Shown piece by piece: positions 47,501 to 59,324 of a stretch of 64,000 nt of DNA. The first letter of the stretch is position 1, and each line of letters begins with the position of its first letter. Under the pieces are notes generated by a model that saw only the letters and a program-made list of their open reading frames with translations, was not told the DNA's origin and did not search any database. The translations under genes and the position numbers were made by a program. This DNA is from Sphagnum compactum (Eukaryota; Bryophyta; Sphagnopsida; Sphagnales). The stretch covers positions 1,736,001 through 1,800,000 of the forward strand of contig OZ234503.1 in the NCBI GenBank assembly GCA_965153455.1, given 5' to 3'.

Positions 47501-47659
47501 GTCTTGGATATCGCAGTTGGCGATCTCCACCTCAGGCGGCAGTTCACTGGTGACACTTTTTGCACGCACCGTGACTCGTACCGTGTGACCTGAGTGCACC
47601 AATGCCGAGCACAACCTTCCTCCCAAGAAACCTGTTGCTCCTGTCAACAATACCCTCAT
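44567..47659 (-). CDS. FLDH: FLDH-like NAD(P)-dependent dehydrogenase, five exons
   Basis: Exons on the minus strand: 47659-47402, 46899-46771, 46363-46202, 45217-44894 and 44707-44567. All four introns are GT-AG and phase 0, giving 1014 bp and 337 residues, close to the roughly 344 of Arabidopsis FLDH (At4g33360). The start MRVLLTGATGFLGGRL contains the TGxxGxxG nucleotide-binding motif. YTSSFFALG supplies the catalytic Ser region, and YEESK (early exon 3) is the YxxxK catalytic pair of extended short-chain dehydrogenases. PGYIGNGADKFSFSHVDDV and LKHQWAYSSAKAERELGY match FLDH in order and spacing. FLDH oxidises farnesol to farnesal with NAD+, part of farnesol recycling from prenylcysteine breakdown, and affects abscisic acid signalling in Arabidopsis. 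A GA/CT tract lies 31-75 bp before the ATG, within the leader. The fold is certain. The substrate is inferred from similarity, and a dihydroflavonol- or cinnamoyl-CoA-reductase-like role is the alternative. Confidence 0.85.
45357..45850. repeat. Diverged duplication inside FLDH-like intron 3
   Basis: A block of about 140 bp beginning ACAAATGTTCTG and containing ATCATxAATGGCAGTG and CTGTCATTACTCCCCACTG-like sequence occurs at about 45357 and 45702. The offset is about 345 bp, with substitutions and small indels. It lies wholly within intron 3 (46201-45218). Confidence 0.65.
47075..47245. repeat. 85-bp tandem duplication inside FLDH-like intron 1
   Basis: CAGAAATGTTT through CATTTCTATGTGCATCCCAATGT appears at 47075 and again at 47160, with a perfect 85-bp offset and about ten substitutions. 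It lies inside intron 1 (47401-46900). Confidence 0.85.
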
Positions 47660-47689
47660 CTCTGTGTCTATTTGGACTCTGTGTGTCTC

Positions 47690-47734
47690 TGAGAGTGAGA
47701 GTGAGAGACAGAGAGAGAGAGAAAACAGAGAGAG
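47690..47734. repeat. Imperfect (GA)n microsatellite in the FLDH-like leader
   Basis: GA-rich tract (CT on the transcribed strand) immediately upstream of the ATG at 47659. It is probably transcribed as part of the 5' untranslated region. Confidence 0.9.
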
Positions 47735-47939
47735 AATTCCAGCAATTCCGTTGATAAGAAGGAAAACAGACCACAGCACATTTAAACCAGTTCCTTGATC
47801 GGATTGAGGGCAAGCTGCAGATGAGAATCTTGACAGGCACGGAAGAATAGCATGGGAAGAAGGCCAGCACCCACCAGTGCACCAATTGGCAGTTCTGTGC
47901 ACTTTTCATTAGTGGCTAAATCTGTGTTGAACTAAGAAT

Positions 47940-48150
47940 CAAGCCCCTCCCCTTCTCACCTACCTAGCTATTATATCCCCATCCCCTTTTCCCACCTACC
48001 TACTAGATCCCCACCCATTCTCCCCACCTCCCAACCTATTATATGCCTACCACCCAACTAGGCACTCACTCCCTTACATGCTTCTCATTCATATTCTTAC
48101 CTACCTACCCACCTTCCTTCCTACCTACCTACCTACTTACCTACACAATG
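47940..48150. repeat. CCTA/CCACCTACC-rich tract upstream of the FLDH-like gene
   Basis: Repeated CTACCTACC words, densest at 48100-48145, lie 300-500 bp upstream of the start codon. On the gene strand, TATA-like ATATAATAG words occur near 47970 and 48040, but neither is a convincing TATA box. Confidence 0.7.
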
Positions 48151-48159
48151 TTGACATTG

Positions 48160-49460
48160 ATTGATGAAATTAATGCAAATGTAGGTATTGCATTTGCCCC
48201 ATCTTACTACCATCAATACCTCGCCACCTTGAGCTTTCACTTTGCACCATTTATTGCATATTGTAAACCACATAATTAAATAATTTTGTGCCTTGGGTTG
48301 GGTTGAGAGAAAAGGAGGATTTTATTTTCTAATCTAAAATGAATCAAAGGAGGATTTAGGGTTATATTAAAATGTGTTAAACATTCATGACTTTTGCACA
48401 ACATCCTTTTTGATATTAAGTAAATTCAAGGTTAGGTAATTTAAGAGGAAAAATCATGAACATATTGAGCAAGTGAAATTCATTTCTTCTCTTTTGAAGG
48501 GGAATGTAAACATCTTTCAATTTGGAGAACTCAAATTAGAAGGGAAGAGAAGGCTAATAAAAGATAAATATTTTCCTTCACTCATTTAAATTCATAAACT
48601 TGGGCTCCACGTTGGTACACACTACTGATGACGTTCAACCTTTTTTTTCTTATCATGTTCCCATTTGATTTTTCATATCTCATTATTACTTATATCAATT
48701 TCAAATTTAATTTAAATTATATTAAAAATTATATCCATGTGGGTAAGGTAAAAGAGGGAGTTAGTAATCAACAAAAAAGTGAGCTCGTTATTAGTAAAGG
48801 AATGAGGTAGTTAAGCTTGAAAATGAAACATGACTTTTTTCATATCCCTACCAATGGGTAGGGGAAAAGAATAAGGTAGTTATTAAAAAATGAGATAGTT
48901 AAGAAAATGATGAAATAGTTATGAGTTGCCTCTAGAATTGTCCTTAGAATTGTCCAAGGACAACCATACAATAGATTGTATGAGCCTATGATAGATTATG
49001 CAAATCACCCATATATCAACTCTTCAAAATTTTGTCACTAAAAATTTTTTATCTTTGATTTTTAATTCATAAATAGATCATGTCCAAAATTATTTTTTAT
49101 ATAGTTATCAAGGTTATGTGTAAGGTTTTGTAGTTAAGGTTTAATTTATCATTATAATTTTTTTTAGGGTTTTGAATTCTTTTTTAAAAAACTTTTGTGG
49201 ATTTATTTGGAGTTATGGTTTGATTTAGGGTTGAAAAGCTTTGCAAAAGAGTGTTGTCACCTTATACCATCAAACTAAAAGTATTTTCTCCTTCCCCCCC
49301 CCTTCATTTATTTTATTCATGTGGGATTTTAATTTAATTACAATTCAAATAAGTTTGCTCTATTATACCAACATGAATATAAATATTTAACAAATTATGA
49401 TTGCAAAATACTATTAAATTAACAATTGTTTAATCGTAGCTCAAAAAATTTATATGTAGT
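48160..49460. other. AT-rich intergenic DNA
   Basis: No coding signal. A few short frames, a C9 run near 49296, and repeated AAAGAATAAGGTAGTT / GAAATAGTT words around 48770-48920. Confidence 0.5.
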
Positions 49461-49474
49461 TATTAATCTTGAAT

Positions 49475-51476
49475 ATGGGTATTGCCTACATGGTTCCATG
49501 TACAATGTAGGCTTTAGTTATGCATGTGGGTATTGCAAGGTTGGGTCCCATGATTAGTGTGAATTTTAAGTTGGCATGCAAGTATTGCAAGGTTGGGTTT
49601 TAGGTCTAATGTGTGTTTTAGTTTAACATGTAGGTATTGCAAGGTTGGTTCCCAAGTCTTGTGTGTCTTTAGGATTTGTCGTAATTATTTCCCACATGAA
49701 AATATTGCTAGTGTATTTCATTAATAAGCATGGGCTAATGAAAAAAAGGGATATTGTAGGTGCACATTTTTTCTAGTTTATAAGCATGGGTCCCAAATCA
49801 CAATCAATCAAGTCCAAAGCCCAACAAAAACCCCGTTTTCAAATGTGGATTTGGTGTGGACTCGTGGGCTAAGACATGGGGGTGAAAATAAAGTGTCAAA
49901 CAAGATTGTGCACATAACACATGCACATGTGTCTAAATTCTTGAAAGGTGAACGAGGTGATGTGGAAACCCCAATGGAATGGAACACACACAAAACTTGC
50001 CCCACAAAAATATATAAAAAACCCATTAATAAAAAAAAACCTTGGGCATACTTGATATAATGCAATGTTCCATGCTTTTGATTTTTAAATGTCTTTCACA
50101 AACACATATGATCCTTACCATAGGTATGTTTTGCAAGTATGGATGTGCCTGTGATCCCGATGATCATTGCAATGACCCAAACCATGCAAGATTGATCGAA
50201 TGAAAATGTTTGGCCACCTTTTCAATCAAGCAGTTCTACACATGACCTGATGTGGTGGAGTTATGTTTTACTATCGAACACACACTTGGGCAAATGGTGA
50301 ATTGATACATGGCCCAAAGGATCCCAAATCATTAATTCTCATGTCACGATATGCTCCTTGAATTTCACAATATTTGAAAAATCACATTTGGACTCAATTG
50401 GGTTTGGGGCACACCACCAAACAAATTTATGACAAGCACAAAACAATTTGGTGGGAATGTGTGAATGTTGAAAAAATGGTGACTATGCATGATTTCATTT
50501 GACAACAAAACATTGCATATTTGGATTGGAAACATAAGAAAGGTAATTGATGACATGGTTGCACAAAAACCTTGTCACTTCAATTTGGTCTTGGGTTTTG
50601 CATCATTTGAAACATGTATTTTATTTTCAAGAAACTAGTGAAGATAATGGGATTCAAATCCCATTCACACTAGGCATCTAAACTATATATTTTTAATTTC
50701 ATCATTATGTACATATTTTTATTCAAATGGACATAATAATTCTCTTTTTTTTGTCACGCTGATAATTTTACCATACATGTGTGGCATTCAACTAAAGTAC
50801 ATTTTGTAAAAAGTATAATGTGGTGCAAAAAATGACCCACCCTATCTTGCAACTAACCAATCCACTAAAGAGATTTGGTTTTCTATTTTAAATATTGTGA
50901 ATATTTCTAAAATCATTTTTTAAAGCATGTGGATTATTGAGTCATGATTGCTATGTATGTGGAAAACTTGTAGACATGATTAATGAAAAATGTGGTTTAA
51001 ATGCCGAAACCCTTTTTTATTTCTTTGTTTACATAATCTATGTGTTTTTTGACAAATTTGGATTTTCAAGTCTAGGAGGTTTTGTATTTTATGAAATAAT
51101 TTCAATGAAACCTATTAAGGTTGTAAGTTGTTGAACCTATACACTACTACAAAATGTGGGTGCAGTTCACTAGACCATGTTCACTAGACCAATGAATTCA
51201 CTGCTTCTTCACTAGTTGTGCAATACCTACATATAATGAAATAAGAATCACATCACTTAAAGATTTTTAAAGCAATACCCACATTCTAATTAACTTATTG
51301 GCATTGCCATGAAAGCAAATATGTAATACCTACATCCTTTTTATTTTAACTTCCATAAGGCCATTTCAAATTTGCAATATTCGCATGTAAGTCTCGTAAA
51401 TAATTGCTAATTTTTTTACATCCATTGCAATACTCGCATATAAGTCTTGTAAATAATTGCTAATTTTTTTACATCC
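49475..51476. repeat. GCAATACCTACAT repeat field, first part
   Basis: Three tandem units of 52 bp start at 49523, 49575 and 49627 and share CATGTGGGTATTGCAAGGTTGG. After unrelated DNA at 49700-51170, the motif returns in the opposite orientation at 51220 (GCAATACCTACAT), 51272, 51323, 51374 and 51427. The last two belong to a 53-bp near-perfect tandem duplication (51374-51479) sharing AATAATTGCTAATTTTTTTACATCCATT. A CACTA element is inserted at the end of the second unit. Confidence 0.75.
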
Positions 51477-51479
51477 ATT

Positions 51480-54400
51480 CACTAGAAGAAAAAGGCCAAT
51501 TTGTGACCGCTGCATTTACAATTACTTGCGACTATTTGGTTTTGCAATTGAATTTTTGCCCTTTGTGATTAATGTGACATCGTGTTGACATCAACCAAAT
51601 CACCTACAACTAAGTTGCAACTAGTTTGCAACTAAATATGTTTACATTTATATATGGGTTAGATTTAGCATCCAATAATAGTCATTTAAAGTCCCATTAG
51701 TAGCAAGCAAAGTGGTGATTAATTGCAGTCGACAAATGTTTAAAAATTAATTACAATAATTATTTAATTTATGATTATTCATAACTTCTTGTTTATATTT
51801 CAAATTTGTATTGAAAATATTCATAGTATTTTTATTGTAATTATATTAATTTCAATACATTAAATTACTTATATTTTCAAATAAATTGAATATCTTCCAA
51901 CCTAGAGTATTATACTAAATATTTTTATTTTTATAATAAAAATAATATTATTGTAGTAAATGTATATATTATTATAAAATCATAATAATTACTTCACTTA
52001 TACATTAAATTATAATAGACACATAATTTATAATTCAGCTTAATTATGCATAATTTTTAATTTTAAATATTTTTAAAGATTAAATATTGCCACTATAATT
52101 AAATGAATTAATTTAATTTCTATAATTGTAAGAATTACATTCCAGTATATTATAATATTTAATTATGTACTTACAATATATGATTGTTACTACGTGATAA
52201 AATTTTAGAATAATTTTACAGAAAATTTAAAATAATAACAATAAATTATTTTACTTATCATTTATTACTGCTAAAATGAATAAATATTATTACAACATAA
52301 ATTTTCACATTAACTAAAATGATAGTTTCCAATAATAAAAAATAATTGTTGTATTTACAATATTTATATTTTAATGATAATAATTAAATTTCGTATCTAT
52401 AATTGAAAAGTTATGTCCCATAATTATGATTTTTATTTCAAAATTTTATAATAATCTTAAAATAATGAACAAAGGTGATGTAATTATTGTATTTAAAAAC
52501 AGAAATGCGTTAAATAATTGTATGTACTACTAATTATTTACATATTCATAGTAAATTGTTAATATAAAAACATAAAATTTTATACTAATAATAATTATTC
52601 TATAGTAACATAAAATCATTGTAAATATTTAATTTATTTGTAAAATTCCAATATTTGCATAATTAATTTATAATTGAAATTTATTATTATAACTTATAAT
52701 TTATAATTTATAAATTAAGTTCTCATTTAAGTTTCTAAAATAATCAAAATTAATTAAATAATTAATGTTATGACCATAACTACATGGATTCTAGTATAAT
52801 AAATTAAAATATTATTTCTTGTAACTACTTGTCCATAATATATCACTTTTGTAAATGATTTTTTTTTTTTTTATAAGTTACACTAAATAGTTATTATTAC
52901 AACATAGATTTCTATATTATATCATTTATATTCCTACAATGAAATAAATCAATTACTATAATTAATGTTACATTACTTTAAGTCATGTAATTATTTCAGA
53001 TAATAATTAATTATATTATATTCATAATTATTTTTAAATTGCAAATAATTATTCTTAATCTTTAATTTATAACTTCAAATCTGAATTAAAATTTTGGAAA
53101 ATTTATAATGTATTTAAACTAATATTGTAGTGATTGCGATTGCAAGAATTATTATATAGCAATTTTATTTCAAAAAAAATTTAATTATGTAATTACTTAT
53201 CTATGATAAAATCCTAATGGTAATATTAAAATAATTATAATAATAATAATTTATGTTCAGCCAATTATTATTATTATTTGTTAATAATTTCCAATAAAAA
53301 AATTACTTGACTGACAACAATTTTTACAATAAGAAATGTATTATATTGTAATTACAGTAATTAATTTAATGCTACAAAAATAAATAATTTGTATAAGGAT
53401 TTTTTTTAATAAAAATTATTAATTCATTATTTTTAATTTGAAAATAAATATTATTTGAGTTAATTATTTGTTTATGAGTTATGTATTGACAACTTAGGAC
53501 GAATTAGATAGCTAGTTAGTTAAATATTAAGAAGTTTCTAATTATGTAAATAGTTCATAATGAATACTTGACATTTGTAATATATAAGTTTTATTTTAAA
53601 TATATGTTAGATTTAAAAATTATTAATTAAATGATTATCTAATTATCTAATGAGTGAGCTACTTGAATTGTTTAGAATTCTAAAAATTAATAACAAAAGA
53701 CATGAAGAAAGTTTTGAAGTTGTAATTTAGTTTGTTAAGAAGTTGCAAGTTCAAAATTTATCTAATATTATTTGTTCTCCATTTTTAGTTTGAATATGAT
53801 AGAAACACGGGTGTGGACATCCAATTTCACAGTAAAAAATGTGTGCACATGGGATGAACCAATCAAAAGGCTTAACCTAAAATAAAAAGAAAAACTTTGC
53901 ACAATTTTAAACTACGTACTTCCCCAACCTACTTATCTACTTAATTAAGTAGGTGCCTAGTTTGATCTAGCCACTTAGGTCAACCTATGTACATACCTAC
54001 CTATCTTTTTATGTAAGTAGGTGCGTAAGTATGTAGTTTAAATTTGTAAGCACCTACTTATGTACCTACCTAAGTGCCTACCAACGTAATATTATTTTTT
54101 TGTATTAAATTCATATTTTAAAGTGTCACATGGCATATTTACATTGGGCCACGTGTCATAATATAAATAATCCAATCATGTGAATTGAACGTTTTAGATT
54201 ATTTCAAAATAATAATAATATGTATTTTAAATAATTAAATATTGAGATATGTGGTAGCACATCATTTGCCTTAAATAATGACTAAAATAATTGCATCTTA
54301 GTCGCATGTGACAATATGAATCAAAGGATGAACTTGTATTTGTTGATTTTTTTTTCATTTAATACCCCTTGTCGTTTGTGACTAATATCGCATGCAACTG

Positions 54401-54496
54401 GTCCAAGGCGATTAAGGGGATCTTAGTTGCAAATGTGGTTTGCGACTAAAATTTAATTGCAAAGATCAATTGAAAATAGGTGTTTTTCTTTTAGTG
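51480..54496. mobile_element. Non-autonomous CACTA transposon (3.0 kb)
   Basis: The left end is CACTAGAAGAAAAAGGCC. The right end, in reverse complement, is CACTAAAAGAAAAACACC. Both are CACTA-type termini matching each other at 15 of 18 positions. A perfect 3-bp target duplication, ATT, flanks the element (51477-51479 and 54497-54499). Removing the element and one ATT restores ACATCCATTGTAATACCCAC, which continues the neighbouring repeat unit (ACATCCATTGCAATACTCGC). Both subterminal zones contain TTGCGACTA / TAGTTGCAA motifs in inverted orientation. The middle (51750-53760) is extremely AT-rich and non-coding. 53790-54160 carries a segment also found in the 12153-16325 element, then a CCTA block and a GCCACGTGTCA box. 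No transposase is present. Confidence 0.85.
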
Positions 54497-55200
54497 ATTG
54501 TAATACCCACATATAGGTGTCCATTGTAATATTTACGAGACTCATATGACATAACAATCTAATCTAAGTATTAACAAATAATGTCATAATTAAAAAATTA
54601 CTAAAAATTTATTTCCAATAATGTAAATGATTAATTATCATATTTAGACAATCATTTATTTTAAAATATTAATTAACTTATTATTTGGTTGAACCTTAAT
54701 TATTCAAATAATTTAAATTTAGATTTAAAAATCAAATTGATAATTTGATATTTAATTTATTATCTTAATTATTTTTTATGTTGTAAAATTATTCAAATCA
54801 TTATTTTAGATAATTATTCATGAGAATTAATTGTCATAAAATTAATTCAGGTTTATAAATAGACATATTTTGGGTACCCAAACCATTTTATTATTATTTT
54901 GAAATGACTTTACATGTGGATATTGCATTTAAGGTTGGGTCTTCACCTAAGGATTATTTCAAAATGAACTTGCATGCAAGTATTGCATCTAGGCCTTGGT
55001 CTTCATTCAAAGGTACCTAAATTACATATTGGATATTTCAAAGCAACCTTACATGTGGGTATTGCATTTAAGGTTGGGCATTCACTTAAGGTTGTTTAAA
55101 TCACCTATGGGTTACTTCGAAATGAATTTGAATATGGCTATTACATTTAAGGTTAGGTATTCATATAATTTTGTAATACCTGCACATGTACTTACTTTCA
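54497..55200. repeat. GCAATACCTACAT repeat field, second part
   Basis: After the CACTA insertion the motif continues with GTAATACCCACAT at 54499. Further on, four units of 60-90 bp share ACATGTGGGTATTGCATTTAAGGTTGGG and TTTCAAAATGAACTTGCATG-like parts (motifs near 54912, 54972, 55051 and 55135). A reversed GTAATACCTGCACATG follows at 55172. AT-rich DNA at 54560-54880 separates the two groups. Confidence 0.7.
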
Positions 55201-55209
55201 CCAACTAGA

Positions 55210-56700
55210 GATTCGGCCTTAATTTTTTAAATAATTAAATAAAATTTGTAACAAAACACAAAAGAAGGTATGCTTATTATTATATGGTAATATCTTCAAG
55301 TTGATTTTTTTCACTTTCTTTAAAAATATATATATAATGACATTATATTGTTTTACATATGCTTAAGCCCTAAAAATTCCCCCCAAAATGCACCCTAGAT
55401 TTTATTTTAGTTACTATAGACTTGTAAAAAGAATGTTAATTAATTTATATGTCCCAAAATAAATCATAATCCAATAGTATATACTTGTAATAATTATATG
55501 AAAAAATGTGTTTTCTTTTTAATAATTTTTTTAAAATTCAAATTTAATATGTCATAATATAGAAGGAATATACATTAAATTGTCATAAATGCTTACTAGG
55601 CTTACGTGGCCTAGGCTACTAGCCTAGGTGACTTAAGCTGGTAAACTACCTAGCTAGTTAATAGGTTTAGCTAGTAAGTTAAACCACCTTGAATACCTAC
55701 CTAGACCATCTAAAATACTAACCTAAAAGGCCTACATTAGTGAGTAAACTACATAATAGGCCTATATTATGTAGGTAGCTTACTAGTACACCTAGGCTAG
55801 GTTACTAGGTAGTTAGTTAGGTTACTTAACAAGTAGTCCACTAAAATATTACTTATGTTAAGCTAGGTTGTTTAGCTTGGTCAATATTGACACTTAGCCT
55901 AGTTTACATTAATTACTATAGATTTGTGAAAAACTTGCTAACTAATATATGTGTCCCAACCCTAAACCTAAACCATAATCCAATAGTACATACTTATAAT
56001 AATTACATGAAAAGATGTATTGTAATGTCCATTCCATAAATAAATGAAGTAAACAAAATTTAGTGAAATATGCATTAACTACCAAAATGGCTGCAATTAT
56101 GACATTGTTTCCACTATAAATTGTTTGTAATACCTACGTATGGGGACCTATGTTCATCATCCATGAATTAGGGCGAACTTTAATAAATTGATAGGTATGA
56201 TTGAGGAGGGGGGTTAAAGTGAATAGGTAGTTAGTTAGGTATTTGGCTATGTAAAAAACATAGGTAGGTAAACATAATGGTAGGTAGGAAGGTGGGTGCA
56301 TAGGTAGGTAAGTAGGTATATAGGCAGGTAGTTGGGTTAGTAGGTAGGTCAATAAGTAAAAAGGAAGTTCAAGGAACAAGGTAGATAGGTTAGTAGGGTA
56401 AGTAGGCATGTAGGTAGGCAAGTTAGTAGGTAGGAAGAAAGTTACACTAGCAAGGTAGCTAGGTAGACAAACAAGTTGTATGTAGGAAACAAACTACCTT
56501 ATCAAGGTGGCTAGGTTTGTAAAGTACTTATGCCAATAGGGTGGTTGTGTTTATAGGGTTGCTAGTTAGTAAGGTAGTTAGGTTAGTAAGGTAGGTAGTT
56601 AGTATAATGGTTAAATCAGTAAGGAAGTTAAGTCAGTAGGGTATGTAGTTAATAGGGTAGTTAGGTTAGTAAGGTACCAAGGTTGGTACAGTACTTATGA
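55210..56700. repeat. AT-rich DNA followed by a CCTA/TAGG tetranucleotide region
   Basis: 55210-55560 is plain AT-rich DNA. From about 55590 to 55900 and 56170 to 56700, words such as CTAGGTTACTAGGTAGTTAG and TAGGTAGGTAAG dominate, resembling the CCTA blocks inside the CACTA elements but with no termini recognised here. The long minus-strand frame at 56134-56421 (Leu/Pro/Thr/Tyr repeats) is a translation of this low complexity. A GTAATACCTACGTA motif is at 56126. Confidence 0.65.
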
Positions 56701-56959
56701 GAGTAGGAAGGTGAGTAAGGTAGTTTATGTGTGAGGTCAGGTCCAAGGAAAAAATGGCCAAGAACAAAAAGAAAACAAAACTAAGTATAATGGTCAACAA
56801 CAAAAAGAAATGGATTGCGATGAACCCCATCTAGTGCAGAATGAAGAAATGTAGCCCATCCAGTGGACAGAATGACCAACTGGTGCATTGGTGGTTCCTG
56901 GTTCACTTTGGCCACCATCACCAATAGCCATGAGGTGAGCTTTTTGTTTGTGTATGTAT

Positions 56960-57490
56960 GAAACTAGAAACAAGGACCTAGGGGTGTGGGTGTGTGTGTG
57001 TGTGTACAAAAAAAAACCGAAAACATGGAAAACAATTTCATATGTATGTGTGTGTTTTCTACAAACCAGAACTTTTTTCCCCTAGAACCATGTGTTAACC
57101 TTATGTGTGTTTCCCCTAAAGTCCAAAAAACAAGGACTTAGGGACCCTAGAACCATGTGTGACCTTGTGTGTGTGTGAATCTTTTCCCCTAAAACCATGT
57201 GTTATATTTGTGTGTGTGTTTCCCTTAGAAATTAGAAAATAAGGACCTTCTTTCCCTTAGAAACCAAAAAAACAAAAACCTTCTTTCCCCTAAACCCCTA
57301 TGTGACCACCATATTTTTTTCCGAAACCTTTGTGTGAAAACTAAAATCAAGGAACCTTTAAACAAGGTACGATCATCTGGGTGTGTCTCCCCTAGAAACC
57401 TTTCTGTGGATGTGTACCTTTAGAAACCAAACTGTAACCTTATAACCTCTTTCTAGGTGTGTGTGTGTCCTTCGAAAATCAATCTTCTAC
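56960..57490. repeat. Degenerate tandem repeat with CCCCTAGAACCATGTGT core and GT tracts
   Basis: Units of about 50-70 bp combine TTTCCCCTAGAACCATGTG, CCTTGTGTGTGTG and AAACAAGGAC segments, repeated at least six times with much variation. A (GT)9-like tract sits at 56987-57004. No coding sequence is supported. Confidence 0.65.
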
Positions 57491-58171
57491 CTTTGAGTGG
57501 AAACCAAAACAAAAAACCCCAAAGTGTGTGTTATTATAACACTATTTATATTTTTTTGTTCCAACATTGATCATCTATTTGTTCTTCAATTCAAAGCTAC
57601 TATAACACCATGCAAACATGCAAAAGAACGCAACAAGGTTAGCCCAAACCTTCCATCCTTATGGCTGAGAGCAAGAAGTTGCCCCAATAGAAAAAGTTGC
57701 CCCAAGTGGGATAACAACACCAAATTAAAAATTCATGCAAAATTAATTTAAGCGCACAAAGCTTTAGAAAAAGGGGTGGCCCATGAAGCTATAGGCAATC
57801 ATGATGCTTCCAATGTTGTTTCATGTGAAAGTTGGAACATGCAAATAAAAAATAATATTTCAATTTTAATTAAGATTTGTTCTTGTACATCAAATTCACA
57901 ACCCAAATTGGGTTTGGACCCATGCATGCAATAGAAAGTACACTTTGTTGGATTGTATTTGTTGTGTTTCAATGTCATCTTAACCTCACCTTCTTTTTTT
58001 AGGTTGTCACAAATTTGAGAGAAAAATGGTGGGTTTGTTTGTTTTTTTCCTTTGTAATACCTAGGAATGACTAGACTTGTGAATGCAATACCTACATAGT
58101 TTAGAAATTAAAAATTTAAATTTTTTTACATCTATAATCCATTCAAGTTTTGAATCCACCAATGGGGAAAA

Positions 58172-58870
58172 AAGGCTAATGTTTTAGATGAAGATTGTGA
58201 TAAAAGAATCCCTCCAACGGCCCCAACAATATTATTCTTGGAGGCCCTTCCCCTTCCTCAAATTGGGAGGAAGGGCATTGAATGGGTTAATTATGGCTCC
58301 AAATGGTCCTGTAAAGTTAGTGAATGTATTAAGATTTATGCCACAAAATGGTTATTAACTCCCCACCTAAAGAAGGTGCATCAATTCATTGTTGAAAAGA
58401 AAGGTAATCATGAATGCCTTTCAATTAGGGCATTTGATGTCAAAACCAGACAACAATGAATGTTCATATTTTAAATGATACTCGATTTATTTTACAACGA
58501 AATGAGTAGAAGGGAATTGTTCGTGAATGAAAAAAAGTTGTAATGGAGTGGGATTGAATTTGAAATGTTGCAAAATAGCAGTAGGTTAAGTAAAAATCAC
58601 CTTTGGTCAAACTTGATTCTAAGCATTTGTTGCAAAGTTTAGGCATTTTAAGGTGGGGCATGGGCTACCTCCCTCAAGATGCCTTTTGAATCCTTCTCAA
58701 ATATTGAAAAGGATGAAGTTCTTGTTGACACCATTTTTCAATGCAAATTATTTATGTTGAAAAGGCTAAGGCTGCACAAAATGTTACCTTGTGGGAGTGA
58801 GAGTTCAACAAGTCCATTCAAGTCAAAAAAATCCAAACAATATTTGATTTTCATACATCAAAGATGATTC
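58172..58870 (+). pseudogene. Relic of a zinc-finger, transposon-associated-type protein
   Basis: A frame from about 58172 to 58456 reads through KKANVLDEDCDKRIPPTAP to WSCKVSECIKIYATKWLLTPH, with a Cys-x4-Cys pair followed by HLKKVHQ (His-x4-His). This is the spacing of a C2H2/BED-type DNA-binding finger. It then hits a stop. A further coding-like piece, SNIEKDEVLVDTI, follows at 58679-58867 in a different frame. No ATG is in frame at the beginning. Fingers of this form occur at the N-terminus of many plant transposases and domesticated derivatives, but I cannot assign the family. It is broken and probably not expressed as protein. Confidence 0.45.
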
Positions 58871-59324
58871 ACGAATGGTATGTGTTTTCAAATCCTTCCA
58901 TTAGTTTAGGTTCAATTGAAAATTCCAAGATTGAAATTAATTCTTATTAATTTGTAATTGTGTTTAGTTGCGTGAAACCACAAAAGATCAATTTGTGGTA
59001 GATGTGATTCGTTTCACCATAAAACATCGCCAAATGTACACACACCACCACACAACAAAGGTGGCAAAAGTGGTAAAAACAACTTACTACCAAGTTCATG
59101 GTTTTAATGGTGATGGTTTTTAGAGTTCAACAAATATAATGTTTTAACCATTTTTATAGTTCTTTAAACAAATTTTGGACACATTAATGTTTATTAATAC
59201 ACTCTCCATTTTGGCATTCTCCATGAAATTTTTTGGCACTTGTCAATATAATGTTTCATAAGCCTTATTTAAAATTATTTTTTGAAACCATGTTTTTAGA
59301 TGCAATAATTGCATTCTTGATGTT

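Noticed and set aside
50630-50670. GGGATTCAAATCCCA, resembling a tRNA T-arm
   Set aside because: No acceptor stem, D-arm or A-box at the right distance upstream, so it is only a short palindrome.
56134-56421. Minus-strand frame with Pro/Thr/Tyr/Leu repeats
   Set aside because: It is a translation of TAGG tetranucleotide repeats, open because the repeat lacks stops in that frame.
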